A stretch of DNA of 64,000 bases from an uncultured Granulosicoccaceae bacterium. GTDB taxonomy: Bacteria > Pseudomonadota > Gammaproteobacteria > Granulosicoccales > Granulosicoccaceae. A program made the translations under genes and the position numbers. Of this stretch, positions 19,147-28,519 are shown one piece after another. Under the pieces are notes generated by a model. The model was given only the letters and a program-made list of their open reading frames with translations. It did no database searches and had not been told where the DNA came from. Location of the stretch: positions 21,579 through 85,578 of the forward strand of contig CALIHW010000103.1 in NCBI GenBank assembly GCA_938020525.1, given 5' to 3'. Within the stretch, counting starts at the first letter, position 1. Every line of letters starts with the position of its first letter.

Positions 19147-20022
19147 ATGGCAATTACAGCAGCAATGGTAAAGGAACTGCGTGAGAGAACCGGCGCAGGC
19201 ATGATGGAATGCAAAGGTGCATTGGTTGAAGCAAATGGTGACCTCGATGCCGCAGCTGAACAAATGCGTATTTCTGGCTTGGCAAAGGCCGACAAGAAAT
19301 CAGGACGAGTCGCGGCTGAGGGTGTTATCGCGGCTGTGACCAGTGCAGACGGCAAGTGTGTGGCAATGGTTGAAATCAATTGCGAAACTGACTTTGTAGC
19401 CAAGGGTGATGACTTCACTGGTTTTGCTCAAACGGTATGCCAGGCAGCTCTGGATAACAATCCAGCTGATGTGGAAGCATTAGGTGCACTTGACGCAGGT
19501 GGCAACACGGTAGAGCACATTCGTCAGGAGCTGGTATCAAAACTTGGTGAAAATATTCAAATCCGTCGCTTTGTTCGTCACGAAATGAAGAACGGCACTG
19601 CAGGCGTGTATAAGCACGGTGAACGTATTGGTGTAGTCACAGAAGTAAGTGGCAAAGAAGAGCTTGCTCGTGATATCGCCATGCATGTTGCTGCAAGCCG
19701 TCCGATCTGTATCGCTGAAGCAGACGTGCCAGCGGATGTTCTGGAGCAGGAAAAGAAAATTCTCGTGGCAGAAGCTGCCGAAAGCGGCAAGCCTGCAGAG
19801 ATCATAGAGAAGATGGTTGAAGGCCGCATACGTAAGTATCTGGCGGAAATTACCTTGGTCGGCCAGCCATTCGTAAAGGAGCCTGATCAGACTGTCGAGA
19901 AGCTTCTGAAGGCAGAGGGTGCTCAGGTGTACTTCTTTGAGCGCTATGAGGTCGGTGAAGGGATTGAAAAGAAGACTGAAAACTTCGCTGAAGAAGTGAT
20001 GGCGCAAGTCAAAGGCGACTAG
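19147..20022 (+). CDS. tsf: Elongation factor Ts
   Basis: EF-Ts is the guanine-nucleotide exchange factor for EF-Tu. The 291-residue product has family length. The N-terminal UBA-like domain has the signature [16 protein letters not shown]. The core shows [12 protein letters not shown] and the dimerisation/coiled-coil and C-terminal modules follow ([16 protein letters not shown]). The second gene of the rpsB-tsf unit; a strong terminator starts about 86 bases after the stop, so pyrH, which usually comes next, is not in this transcript. Confidence 0.97.
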   Translation: MAITAAMVKELRERTGAGMMECKGALVEANGDLDAAAEQMRISGLAKADKKSGRVAAEGVIAAVTSADGKCVAMVEINCETDFVAKGDDFTGFAQTVCQAALDNNPADVEALGALDAGGNTVEHIRQELVSKLGENIQIRRFVRHEMKNGTAGVYKHGERIGVVTEVSGKEELARDIAMHVAASRPICIAEADVPADVLEQEKKILVAEAAESGKPAEIIEKMVEGRIRKYLAEITLVGQPFVKEPDQTVEKLLKAEGAQVYFFERYEVGEGIEKKTENFAEEVMAQVKGD

Positions 20023-20108
20023 TCTCTGGTGAGGTGGGTGGCTTGAGTTTGCTGCCACTGACAAAGAGGCAGGCTTGCCAGGTTCGCAACATTTAACATA
20101 GAGCGATT

Positions 20109-20135
20109 AAAGCCGGCCGATGTGCCGGCTTTTTT
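20109..20135 (+). terminator. Rho-independent terminator after tsf
   Basis: AGCCGGC (20111-20117) pairs with GCCGGCT (20124-20130) across a six-base loop. It is followed by a run of T to 20135, and two A residues before the stem extend the pairing. Confidence 0.9.
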
Positions 20136-20188
20136 ATGGCACAATCATCGGCTAACGATGTCCGCAGTACGGTATTATCTCGAAATTA

Positions 20189-20227
20189 CAGGTCGAAATT
20201 TTAGGCCGGAGTTTCAGGCCGGAATAT
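20189..20227 (+). repeat. Three 13-bp tandem repeats in the frr upstream region
   Basis: CAGGTCGAAATTT (20189-20201), TAGGCCGGAGTTT (20202-20214) and CAGGCCGGAATAT (20215-20227) follow each other without gaps. A partial fourth copy precedes them. They lie just after a TATTAT (20173-20178) that could be the frr -10 box and 70 bases before the frr ATG. Such spacing could hold a regulator on one face of DNA, but no known operator matches. Confidence 0.4.
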
Positions 20228-20296
20228 TTGCTAAGGCAGCCAGACCGATGAACAGCTCTTTGCGTCGGCGGTTTTGCGAGAGTGGAGAAAAAAATA

Positions 20297-20854
20297 ATGA
20301 TTGATGATATAAAAAAAGACGCGGCCTCGCGCATGGGTAAAAGTCTTGATTCGCTGCAGGAACAATTCGGCAGAATCCGTACCGGCCGCGCTCACACCAG
20401 CTTGCTGGATCATGTCAAAGTCGATTACTACGGCAATGCCTCAGTTTTGAATCAGGTGGCGAAGATTGCGATTGAAGATTCGCGAACCCTGACGGTCACA
20501 CCGTGGGAAAAGGATATGGTCGCGCCGATTGAGAAAGCGATCATCAACTCTGATCTCGGGCTTAACCCGTCAAGCGCTGGTACAGTGATTCGCATACCGA
20601 TGCCACCACTGACAGAAGAGCGCCGTAAAGATCTGGTAAAAGTGGTTCGCCAGGAGGCTGAAAATGCAAGAGTCAGCGTACGCAATATTCGTCGAGATGC
20701 AAATGGTGATCTTAAAGATCTCCAAAAAGAAAAAGAGATCTCTGAAGACGAAGAACGCAAAGGGCAGGATCTGATTCAAAAGGCAACCGACGAGTACATT
20801 GCCAAGGTCGATGAAATGCTTAAGGGCAAAGAAGCAGAGCTAATGGAAGTCTGA
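20297..20854 (+). CDS. frr: Ribosome recycling factor
   Basis: RRF splits post-termination ribosomes together with EF-G. The product has 185 residues, the same as in E. coli. Conserved parts include [37 protein letters not shown] and [35 protein letters not shown] 20297 is preceded by GGAG at nine bases; a GTG at 20282 in the same frame lies over that ribosome site and is rejected. pyrH is absent in front of it; the gene follows the tsf terminator directly. Confidence 0.97.
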   Translation: MIDDIKKDAASRMGKSLDSLQEQFGRIRTGRAHTSLLDHVKVDYYGNASVLNQVAKIAIEDSRTLTVTPWEKDMVAPIEKAIINSDLGLNPSSAGTVIRIPMPPLTEERRKDLVKVVRQEAENARVSVRNIRRDANGDLKDLQKEKEISEDEERKGQDLIQKATDEYIAKVDEMLKGKEAELMEV

Positions 20855-20924
20855 TTCGAATCCTTAGCCTAACCCTAACGCAAACTTGACCCAAACTTGA
20901 GCTGGTTGCTCTGTCGATAAACCT

Positions 20925-21647
20925 GTGAAAGAACTACCAAATCACATCGCAATTATCATGGACGGCAATGGTCGTTGGGCACAGCAACGCGGTAAGCAGC
21001 GGAGTGCTGGCCATCAGGCAGGTGTGAAAGCTACTCGCGGCATTGTTGAGCATTGTGCCAGGTTGCGTATAAATGCATTGACCGTTTATGCATTCAGCAG
21101 TGAAAACTGGCAGCGCCCTGAAAAGGAAGTGAGTTTCCTGATGGAGCTCTTTGTCAAAGCTATTCGAAGTGAGCTGAATAAACTTCACGAAAATAATATC
21201 CGTATACAGTTTATTGGTGAGCTTTCGCGATTTTCTGGTGGTCTGTTAGATGAAATTAATGCCGCAACTGAAAAAACCGCGCACAACACAGGTATGTTCT
21301 TAAACATAGCGGTAAATTACGGTGGCAGGGCAGAGCTTGTCAATGCCACGCGAGCTATTGCTGCGAAGGTCGAAAGTGGTGAGTTGGATGCAGCCAGTAT
21401 CACTGAGGAAACAGTCACATCGAATACCTGGCTGGCGGCATGCCCGGAGCCTGATCTATTTATTCGCACCGGTGGCGAGCAGCGATTGAGTAACTATCTG
21501 TTGTGGCATCTTGCCTACACCGAGCTGGCATTTACCGATACGCTCTGGCCTGATTTTGATGGCGAAGAGCTGGATAAAATTATTGAAAACTTCAGCTCCA
21601 GGCAACGTCGCTTCGGTCAGACTGGAGAGCAAGTGCAATCCGGTTGA
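20925..21647 (+). CDS. uppS: Undecaprenyl diphosphate synthase
   Basis: UppS adds eight isoprene units to farnesyl diphosphate to make the C55 lipid carrier for peptidoglycan and O-antigen. The 240-residue product has the cis-prenyltransferase signature HIAIIMDGNGRWAQ with catalytic Asp13. A second block is RTGGEQRLSNYLLWHLAYTEL. The start codon is GTG (20925), which gives the usual N-terminus. cdsA follows after 36 bases. Confidence 0.96.
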   Translation: MKELPNHIAIIMDGNGRWAQQRGKQRSAGHQAGVKATRGIVEHCARLRINALTVYAFSSENWQRPEKEVSFLMELFVKAIRSELNKLHENNIRIQFIGELSRFSGGLLDEINAATEKTAHNTGMFLNIAVNYGGRAELVNATRAIAAKVESGELDAASITEETVTSNTWLAACPEPDLFIRTGGEQRLSNYLLWHLAYTELAFTDTLWPDFDGEELDKIIENFSSRQRRFGQTGEQVQSG

Positions 21648-21683
21648 TGGTTGCACTAACAGTCTTATTTACAGGGGGTTGGT

Positions 21684-22505
21684 TTGCTTAAGCAGCGCAT
21701 AATTACAGCCGTCATTCTTGCTGCTGTCGCACTATGGGCATTGCTTGGCTGGAATGACTTCTTCTTTGCACTATTTCTGCTCGCACTTACTGGTGCTTGT
21801 GCGTGGGAGTGGGGCAATCTAGTTGCAGTAACACCGCATAATCTCCGAGTAGCCTATGTGGTGATCGTGACGGCAGTGACTGCAATTTGTTTGTTGATTG
21901 TGAATTCATATGTTTTGGCGTCTTTGGTTTTAACTGGTGTAGTTATATGGATCATGATTGTCTGTGATCTAGTTGCAAGGCCAGTTCTCGACGCGGCAAT
22001 TGATGCGGACGGTAAAGAGAAAACACGATGGTTGTTGCTAACTAAAGCGTCTTATTTATTATTGCTAGCCGTTTGTTGTTTGTATTGGTTGCGCCAGGTT
22101 CACGGACCATCAATTGTAATCTATGCCATCGCCCTGGTTGCAGCGGCAGATACAGGTGCTTATTTTGCGGGTCGAAAGTTTGGCAAGCGAAAGCTTGCAG
22201 AGCAAATTAGTGGCGGCAAAACTATAGAAGGTGCAGCTGGTGGAATGCTTGGGGCTTTAGTGCTTGCAGTAGTTGCCTGCGGTTTTCTTGCCACGCAAGA
22301 GCTCAGTGCATGGTCAATTCTCATCATGAGTATTTTTGCAGCAATTGTATCGATTGCGGGTGATCTTTTTATTAGTCGTGCCAAACGCACCAGTGGTGTC
22401 AAAGATAGTGGCAATTTACTACCCGGCCATGGTGGCGTGCTTGATCGTTTTGATGGATTGTTAGCGGCGATTCCGTTTGTTGCTTTTGCTGCCCTGTGGA
22501 TGTAA
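21684..22505 (+). CDS. cdsA: Phosphatidate cytidylyltransferase (CDP-diglyceride synthase)
   Basis: CdsA makes CDP-diacylglycerol, the precursor of all membrane phospholipids. The 273-residue inner-membrane protein is built almost wholly of hydrophobic helices. The family signature SGVKDSGNLLPGHGGVLDR is at the C-terminus, with the KD and HGG-x-x-DR residues intact. It starts with TTG 21684, preceded by AGGGGG at a good distance. dxr starts four bases after the stop, so uppS-cdsA-dxr are coupled. Confidence 0.95.
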   Translation: MLKQRIITAVILAAVALWALLGWNDFFFALFLLALTGACAWEWGNLVAVTPHNLRVAYVVIVTAVTAICLLIVNSYVLASLVLTGVVIWIMIVCDLVARPVLDAAIDADGKEKTRWLLLTKASYLLLLAVCCLYWLRQVHGPSIVIYAIALVAAADTGAYFAGRKFGKRKLAEQISGGKTIEGAAGGMLGALVLAVVACGFLATQELSAWSILIMSIFAAIVSIAGDLFISRAKRTSGVKDSGNLLPGHGGVLDRFDGLLAAIPFVAFAALWM

Positions 22506-22508
22506 CTC

Positions 22509-23732
22509 GTGAAAACTGCGCAAGCATCACGTGAGACCGTAGCGGTATTTGGATCTACTGGTTCTATCGGTACCAGTACACTTGATGTCCTTGAACGTAA
22601 TCAAGCCCGCTATCAGGTGACGGCGCTGACCGCAAACACCAATGTTGAATTGATATTTCAACAGTGTCTTAAATTTAAACCCGCTACGGCTGCGATGGCA
22701 CAACCGGAAGCAGCTGTTGCGTTAGCGCAGAGACTAAAAGCGGCCAACAGTAGTACAACAGTTATAAATTCAACTGATGCTCTGTCACAGATCGCTGCAG
22801 ATCCATCGGTGCAAACTGTGATGGCATCGATCGTTGGGTTTGCGGGGTTACAACCAACGATTACAGCTGCCCGACATGGTAAGCGGATACTGCTTGCCAA
22901 TAAAGAGGCTATGGTGGTTGCCGGTGAATTGCTTAACGAGGCAGCACGGGAAAGTGGAGCAAGCATTATTCCGGTTGATAGTGAACATAACGCTATCTTT
23001 CAATGTCTTCCAGAGAGCAACCGGTGTGATCCTGTGAAGACACTGCATGGTGGTGTGTCATCTCTTGTTTTAACGGCTTCAGGTGGACCGTTTCGAAAAT
23101 ACACTGAAGAGCAGATGCAATCTGTAACGGTAGAGCAGGCGCTGAGTCATCCGAATTGGGAGATGGGTCAGAAGGTAACTATCGATTCAGCCACTTTAAT
23201 GAATAAGGGGCTGGAAGTCATCGAGGCGAGTTACCTATTTGGTGTTGATGAAAGTCAGATCGAAGTTCTGGTGCATCCCGAAAGTACCGTGCATTCAATG
23301 GTAAGATTTGCTGATGGTTCGGTGCTGGCACAGCTTGGCCAGGCCGATATGCGCACGCCGATCGCCAATGCGCTCGCTTGGCCGGACCGCATCGATGCCG
23401 GTGTGGAGCCACTGGATTTTATCCGCCTGGGTAGTTTGCACTTTGAAGCGCCCGACATGCAGCGTTTCCCCTGCCTGGCGCTCGCACGTCAGGCGCTACG
23501 CCAGGGCAACGGGGCTACCGGCGTGTTGAATGCCGCCAACGAAGTGGCAGTTGAACAATTTGTTACAGGGAGAATCGGTTTTACCGATATCTCACGGATA
23601 AACGCCCATGCTTTGCAAAATTACACTGGGGCAGTTCCGGAAAACATAGAAGATCTTTTTCGCCTGGATCACTCAGTTCGTCAGTTTGCGCTAGAATACA
23701 TAGACAGAGAGCTGCCCTTGACGGGGATGTAA
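22509..23732 (+). CDS. dxr: 1-deoxy-D-xylulose 5-phosphate reductoisomerase
   Basis: Dxr makes methylerythritol 4-phosphate, the committed step of non-mevalonate isoprenoid synthesis, and so feeds UppS. The 407-residue product has the NADPH motif GSTGSIGTSTLDVL near the N-terminus, LANKEAMV, and the metal and substrate residues in PVDSEHNAIFQCL, ASGGPFR and KVTIDSATLMNKGLEVIEA. It starts with GTG 22509. The order uppS-cdsA-dxr-rseP matches Pseudomonas-type operons; in E. coli dxr precedes uppS. Confidence 0.97.
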   Translation: MKTAQASRETVAVFGSTGSIGTSTLDVLERNQARYQVTALTANTNVELIFQQCLKFKPATAAMAQPEAAVALAQRLKAANSSTTVINSTDALSQIAADPSVQTVMASIVGFAGLQPTITAARHGKRILLANKEAMVVAGELLNEAARESGASIIPVDSEHNAIFQCLPESNRCDPVKTLHGGVSSLVLTASGGPFRKYTEEQMQSVTVEQALSHPNWEMGQKVTIDSATLMNKGLEVIEASYLFGVDESQIEVLVHPESTVHSMVRFADGSVLAQLGQADMRTPIANALAWPDRIDAGVEPLDFIRLGSLHFEAPDMQRFPCLALARQALRQGNGATGVLNAANEVAVEQFVTGRIGFTDISRINAHALQNYTGAVPENIEDLFRLDHSVRQFALEYIDRELPLTGM

Positions 23733-23887
23733 AATCACTGTCCCCGGTGCGGTTACAGAACGGGCGCTGGTACAAAACGGCGTTCTATCACCGGGCCTCA
23801 ACACACCTAAGCAAGTCGGGATATAAGCAGCACCCACAGGCTTAAGCCATGCAGCGGCCGGTTAAACCCGGTCAAAGGTAATTATTG

Positions 23888-25261
23888 ATGCAGAGTTTCT
23901 TACTAAGTGTTGTCGCCTTCATTGTTGCTATTGGTGTGCTGGTGACCATCCATGAATTCGGCCACTATTGGGTGGCGAAGAAAATGGGGGTGAAAGTACT
24001 GCGGTTTTCCATTGGTTTTGGCAAACCGCTATGGAAAAAAGTTGCAGGAAGGGACCAGACAGAATTCGTACTGGCTGCCGTTCCTCTCGGTGGTTATGTC
24101 AAGATGCTCGATGAACGTGAAGGTGACGTAGACGCCTCGGAAGTTGATCGTGCTTTTAACCGCAAAAGTGTTTGGGCAAGAATTGCCATTGTAATAGCCG
24201 GACCACTGGCAAATCTTATTTTAGCTGTGCTGGTCTATTGGTTGATTTTCATTGTCGGCATCACTGGTATTGCGCCTATCGTTGGGGAACCGCTTAAAGA
24301 TTCACCTGCAGCGATTGCTGGCTTTCAGAACGAAGATAAAATTGTTGAGATCAACGGTAACGCAACACCTACATGGAACACGGTTTACGTTGGGCTGCTG
24401 GACGGTATTGTCAGTGGCGGTGGTGATATCAACATAGCGGTAGACACAGTCGATGGGACAACCGTCACCCGCAATCTTGTGCTCGACAAAGAGCTGTTGA
24501 ATCAGGAAGGAGACATTGTCGGATCAATAGGGCTTGGGCGTTGGTGGCCTGATGTCGACCCTGTCATTGGCGGTGTGGTGCCTGATGGTGCTGCAGAAGC
24601 TGCCGGGCTGCAAGAGGGGGACAAAGTCCTGTTCAGCGATGGCGTCGCAGTAAGTACGTGGAGCCAGTTGGTAGATATTATTCGTGCTAGTGCTGACAAA
24701 AAACTCAACATTGTGGTGCTTCGCGATAACTCTGAAATCAATCTGCAGCTGACGCCTGCATTGCGTGAAACCCCCGCGGGTAATATCGGCTTTATCGGTG
24801 CTCGCGAAACACAGTCGCAGGCAATCGCTGATGAGAAGCTACGCACGGTCGAGCGATATCCGCCTTTGACGGCCCTCGGTATGGGGTTTAAGCGCACCAT
24901 GGAAATGATATCGGTCAGTGTCAAAATGATTGGTAAGTTGCTTACTGGTCAGGCGTCGCTGAAGAACACTGTCAGCGGGCCAATCTCCATCGCGCAGTTT
25001 GCTGGCCAGTCGGTCAGTGTCGGTATCGACCATTATCTGAGTTTCATCGCTCTGGTATCAATCAGCCTGGGGATCTTTAACCTGTTTCCAGTGCCAATGC
25101 TTGATGGTGGACACCTGATGTACTACGCGGTAGAGGTGGTAACCGGAAAGCCCGTGTCAGAGAAAATTCAGATTTTCGGGCAACAGATTGGCATAGTGCT
25201 GCTTGGTACGTTGATGATCTTCGTTTTTTATCAGGATATTCTCAGAGTGTTTGGCGCATAG
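23888..25261 (+). CDS. rseP: RseP, site-2 intramembrane zinc protease
   Basis: RseP cuts the anti-sigma factor RseA within the membrane after DegS and so releases sigma-E when outer-membrane folding fails. The 457-residue product has the S2P motif His22-Glu23-x-x-His26 in TIHEFGHYW inside the first transmembrane helix. The second active-site element NLFPVPMLDGGHL lies in a C-terminal helix. Two PDZ domains occupy the periplasmic centre. I chose ATG 23888; a TTG just before it in frame is less likely. The gene precedes bamA, a sigma-E target, but is separated from it by a 302-base gap with a large palindrome. Confidence 0.96.
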   Translation: MQSFLLSVVAFIVAIGVLVTIHEFGHYWVAKKMGVKVLRFSIGFGKPLWKKVAGRDQTEFVLAAVPLGGYVKMLDEREGDVDASEVDRAFNRKSVWARIAIVIAGPLANLILAVLVYWLIFIVGITGIAPIVGEPLKDSPAAIAGFQNEDKIVEINGNATPTWNTVYVGLLDGIVSGGGDINIAVDTVDGTTVTRNLVLDKELLNQEGDIVGSIGLGRWWPDVDPVIGGVVPDGAAEAAGLQEGDKVLFSDGVAVSTWSQLVDIIRASADKKLNIVVLRDNSEINLQLTPALRETPAGNIGFIGARETQSQAIADEKLRTVERYPPLTALGMGFKRTMEMISVSVKMIGKLLTGQASLKNTVSGPISIAQFAGQSVSVGIDHYLSFIALVSISLGIFNLFPVPMLDGGHLMYYAVEVVTGKPVSEKIQIFGQQIGIVLLGTLMIFVFYQDILRVFGA

Positions 25262-25327
25262 AAGAGTGTTTGGTGTATAAATCTGATTAAAGGGCTCGTC
25301 AAAAAGCCTTCCCTGGACCAATGCAGG

Positions 25328-25491
25328 CCAGTGTAGTGAAGCATTCAAATGCTGCCAGTGAGAGTTTGCCATTTGGTTCACAGCAAGGCGCAGCTCGCAG
25401 GTAATGGCTTCCCTTTTCAAGAGCTGCAACGCGGCTGTGGAACAAATGGCGAGCACTCACTGGTGGCGTTTGGATGTTTCACTACACTAGG
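25328..25491. repeat. 164-bp imperfect palindrome between rseP and bamA
   Basis: The left arm (25328-25400) is closely matched by the reverse complement of the right arm (25417-25491). The outer 48 bases differ at only about eight places, for example CACTGGCAGCATTTGAATGC against CACTGGTGGCGTTTGGATGT. The inner parts match less well (GAGCTGC and GCTGTG-GAAC blocks). About 16 bases form the loop. As RNA it would make one long hairpin. Such elements can be MITE-like insertions, mRNA stabilisers or attenuators. It fills half of the 302-base gap; I see no gene there. Confidence 0.75.
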
Positions 25492-25563
25492 TTTAGATTC
25501 GGTAATTCATCTGGCGCGAAACAGTTGGTATTCTGTGTCGAATTCTCCGCTCGTATACCATCC

Positions 25564-27894
25564 ATGCCATTAGGTACTAACCGCCGAATCCGGTGCCGTG
25601 TGCTGGCGCTGGTTTTACTCAGTGCAGCAGGCATCTTCTTCCTTCCCGCCAAACTGACTGCCCAGCAGTCCGAGTTTGTGGTGAGTGATGTCGTTGTACG
25701 CGGCAATGATCAAATCGAAACTGGTGATGTGCTCAGCAATTTGCCGATCAGAGCCGGGGACACCTTTCGGGCTGGGGACGGTTCGCGATTGATTAGAGCT
25801 CTTTATGATACCGAGCTTTTCGACGATATCAGTCTGGCGCGTGACGGCACGACGCTAATCGTTCAGATCACAGAGCGGCCGACCATTGCCGAGATAGATA
25901 TAACCGGCAACGAAGATTTGCAAACGGATCAACTCCTCGAAACGCTGGATGACGTTGGTCTGGCTACTGGTCGAATCTTCCGTCGCGCTGTGCTCGATAA
26001 TCTTGAAACAGAATTACGGCAAGTGTACTTCAGTCGTGGTCAGTACGGCACCCAGGTTGAGTCAACAGTCGAAGAGCTGGAGCGTAACCGTGTCAGCGTC
26101 AGTATAGAGATTGATGAAGGTGTGGTTGCCAGAATCAGTCACATGAATATTGTTGGCAACGAAAACTTTACCGAGGCCGAATTACTCAAGCTACTGGCCT
26201 CAGGAACTCGTAGTCTGAATCCATTCAGTACACGAGATAAATATTCGCGTGCCAAGCTGTCAGCAGATACAGAAGCTCTGCGCGCCTGGTACTTCGATCG
26301 GGGTTATCTACGTTTTGATATCACCTCAACCCAGGTAACTATCTCCCCTGACAAGTACGATATCAACGTCACTATCAACGTTGATGAGGGCGAACAGTAC
26401 TCGGTAGGTGATGTCAGTATTTCCGGATTGGAGTCAGACTTCGTGGTTGGTGAAGAGTCACTTCTTCCCCTGGTGAGTTTAAAAGAAGGTGATATTTACT
26501 CTCGTAAGTTGATGACCGAAAGCTCCAGTGCCATCAGTGACCGTCTTGGTGAAGCAGGGTATGCCTTTGCAGATGTTAATGTCGTGCCGGATCTTGATGA
26601 TGAGAACAACACAGTCAGTCTGCAGTACGTTTTAAACCCCGGCAAACGTGTTTATGTTCGTCGCATTGTATTCAACGGTCAGGATCGAACTCAGGATGAG
26701 GTGCTTCGGCGGGAGATGCGGCAAATGGAAGGCAGTCGCTTTTCACCGGCGGCACTTAACCGGTCGCAAACCAGGCTGCAGAGATTACCTTATATAGACC
26801 GTGTATCTATAACGACGCCGCGCGTGCCAGGTAGTGACGATCTTGTCGATATTTCCGTCAATGTTCTTGAAGGTGCTTCAGGCTCTTTCGGTGCAGGTGC
26901 CGGGTTTGGGTCGGATGGTTTTTTGTTCCAGGTGAACTTTACTCAGGAAAACCTGTTTGGTAGTGGCGAGCGTCTATCGCTTGCGTTTGATAACAGTACC
27001 AGTCAGGACAACTTTTCAATTTCCTATACTGATCCTTACTACACCAACGATGGTATTAGTCGAAACGTCCGGGCTTTTGTAAGGAATACAGATACGGGTG
27101 AATTAGATTCAACTGCTAATTTTATACTTGATAGTTACGGTGCAAGAGTCCGTTACGGTGTTCCATTGAGTGAATTCTCTACCTTTAGCTTTGGCCTTGG
27201 GTATGAACGTGTTGAAGTGATTTCGACTGAAGGTAGTGCGCAAGAGATTAATGATTTCATCGCCGAGGAAGGTGACGAGCATGATTTGTTTGATGTCACT
27301 GTCGGCTACACTCACGACACGCGGGATCGAACCATTTTTGCAACCTCTGGCGCACGTAATTCACTTTCACTGGAGGCGACTTCACCGAATAGTGATTTAA
27401 CTTATCTAAAGCTAGGTTATAACTTCGAGTATTTCTATCCACTTTCAAAAGCCCTGACTCTGGCGTTTAGTACGCAGGTCAGCTACGGGGAAGGTGAGGA
27501 AGATCTCGGTAGCTTGCCGTTCTTTCGTCGTTTCTTTGCGGGTGGAATTCAGTCGGTCCGAGGTTATGCGAGAAATACTCTTGGGCCTCGAGATGAAGAA
27601 ACAGAAGATGCTGTTGGCGGTGATTTCCGAACAACTGGTTCCTTTGAAGTAATCTTTCCGCCGCCATTCACTGAAATTAATGGTGCAACCCGCCTGAGTC
27701 TGTTTGTTGACTACGGTAATGTCTGGCGCGATGTATCTGATTTTGAGGCTGATGAACTGCGCGGCTCCTACGGGCTTTCGTTTGTGTGGCTGGCACCAAT
27801 CGGGCCTCTGACGTTCAGTTATGCCCAAACCTTCAATGATGATCCCACTGATGTGGTAGATAATTTCCAATTCACGATCGGGTCTCTATTCTAA
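25564..27894 (+). CDS. bamA: BamA, outer-membrane protein assembly factor
   Basis: BamA is the essential Omp85 protein that inserts beta-barrels into the outer membrane. The start is ATG 25564, which gives a signal peptide with a basic start (NRRIRCR), a hydrophobic core and likely cleavage after LTA (residue 33). The open frame extends upstream to 25474 but that part lies inside the palindrome and would hide the signal peptide. The 776-residue product has five POTRA domains (about 40-430) and a 16-strand barrel with the C-terminal Phe of outer-membrane proteins (TIGSLF). The L6 motif VRGY is visible in GGIQSVRGYARNTLGP. skp follows about 115 bases later. Confidence 0.96.
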   Translation: MPLGTNRRIRCRVLALVLLSAAGIFFLPAKLTAQQSEFVVSDVVVRGNDQIETGDVLSNLPIRAGDTFRAGDGSRLIRALYDTELFDDISLARDGTTLIVQITERPTIAEIDITGNEDLQTDQLLETLDDVGLATGRIFRRAVLDNLETELRQVYFSRGQYGTQVESTVEELERNRVSVSIEIDEGVVARISHMNIVGNENFTEAELLKLLASGTRSLNPFSTRDKYSRAKLSADTEALRAWYFDRGYLRFDITSTQVTISPDKYDINVTINVDEGEQYSVGDVSISGLESDFVVGEESLLPLVSLKEGDIYSRKLMTESSSAISDRLGEAGYAFADVNVVPDLDDENNTVSLQYVLNPGKRVYVRRIVFNGQDRTQDEVLRREMRQMEGSRFSPAALNRSQTRLQRLPYIDRVSITTPRVPGSDDLVDISVNVLEGASGSFGAGAGFGSDGFLFQVNFTQENLFGSGERLSLAFDNSTSQDNFSISYTDPYYTNDGISRNVRAFVRNTDTGELDSTANFILDSYGARVRYGVPLSEFSTFSFGLGYERVEVISTEGSAQEINDFIAEEGDEHDLFDVTVGYTHDTRDRTIFATSGARNSLSLEATSPNSDLTYLKLGYNFEYFYPLSKALTLAFSTQVSYGEGEEDLGSLPFFRRFFAGGIQSVRGYARNTLGPRDEETEDAVGGDFRTTGSFEVIFPPPFTEINGATRLSLFVDYGNVWRDVSDFEADELRGSYGLSFVWLAPIGPLTFSYAQTFNDDPTDVVDNFQFTIGSLF

Positions 27895-28009
27895 ATCCCG
27901 CCTCTGGATTGGGTGTAAGTCACACAGCTGCACCAGCAGTTGTAGCACGCACCGCAAATTGCGATAGAATCAGCACTCTGGCTCTAATTTCACGATGGAG
28001 GGGTTACGT

Positions 28010-28519
28010 TTGACTGCGCGTTTCGCGATAATTATTCTGTTGCTGATGATGAGCGGCACGGCTGCGGCCCAAATCAAAATCGGTTTTGTTGATATCCCGT
28101 TTCTGATCGATGAGGCCCCTCAGGCGCAGGCTGCCAGCAATCGGCTGGAAAGTGAGTTCGCTCCCAGACAAGATCTCATCAAAGAGCAGAAAGCCGAGCT
28201 TGAGATACTGCGTAACGAGCTGGAAGACGACGCCCTTGGTACAACGCAGCGCGCTTCCAAAGAGCGTGAATACAGGAAGATCGAACGTCGTATGAAGCGG
28301 GATGAACAGGAATTCCGTGAAGAGCTCAATATTCAAAAAAATCAGGAATTCAAGAAAGTTCGTGTTTATGTACTGGATGCCATAGCGACTTTTGCAAAGC
28401 GTCATAACTACGACATGATTATTAGTGACGGTGTTTTGTTTGCCAATAAAACAGTGGATGTCACTGACAAAGTATTGTTTGAACTACAGCAAGCTCTAGA
28501 CGAACAGCAAAATAACTAA
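28010..28519 (+). CDS. skp: Skp/OmpH periplasmic chaperone
   Basis: Skp is a trimeric jellyfish-shaped chaperone that carries unfolded outer-membrane proteins to the BAM complex. The 169-residue product has a signal peptide ending in GTAAA, then KIGFVDIPFLIDEAPQAQAA and a long charged coiled coil (about 55-125), and the C-terminal body FAKRHNYDMIISDGVLFAN. I chose TTG 28010 because GGAGGGG (27998-28004) is placed correctly for it; ATG 27995 in the same frame would put that ribosome site inside the gene. It lies between bamA and lpxD, as in E. coli. Confidence 0.94.
   Translation: MTARFAIIILLLMMSGTAAAQIKIGFVDIPFLIDEAPQAQAASNRLESEFAPRQDLIKEQKAELEILRNELEDDALGTTQRASKEREYRKIERRMKRDEQEFREELNIQKNQEFKKVRVYVLDAIATFAKRHNYDMIISDGVLFANKTVDVTDKVLFELQQALDEQQNN

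Noticed and set aside
25474..25563. Upstream start of bamA inside the palindrome
   Set aside because: It would bury the signal peptide under 30 unrelated residues; ATG 25564 gives a proper one.
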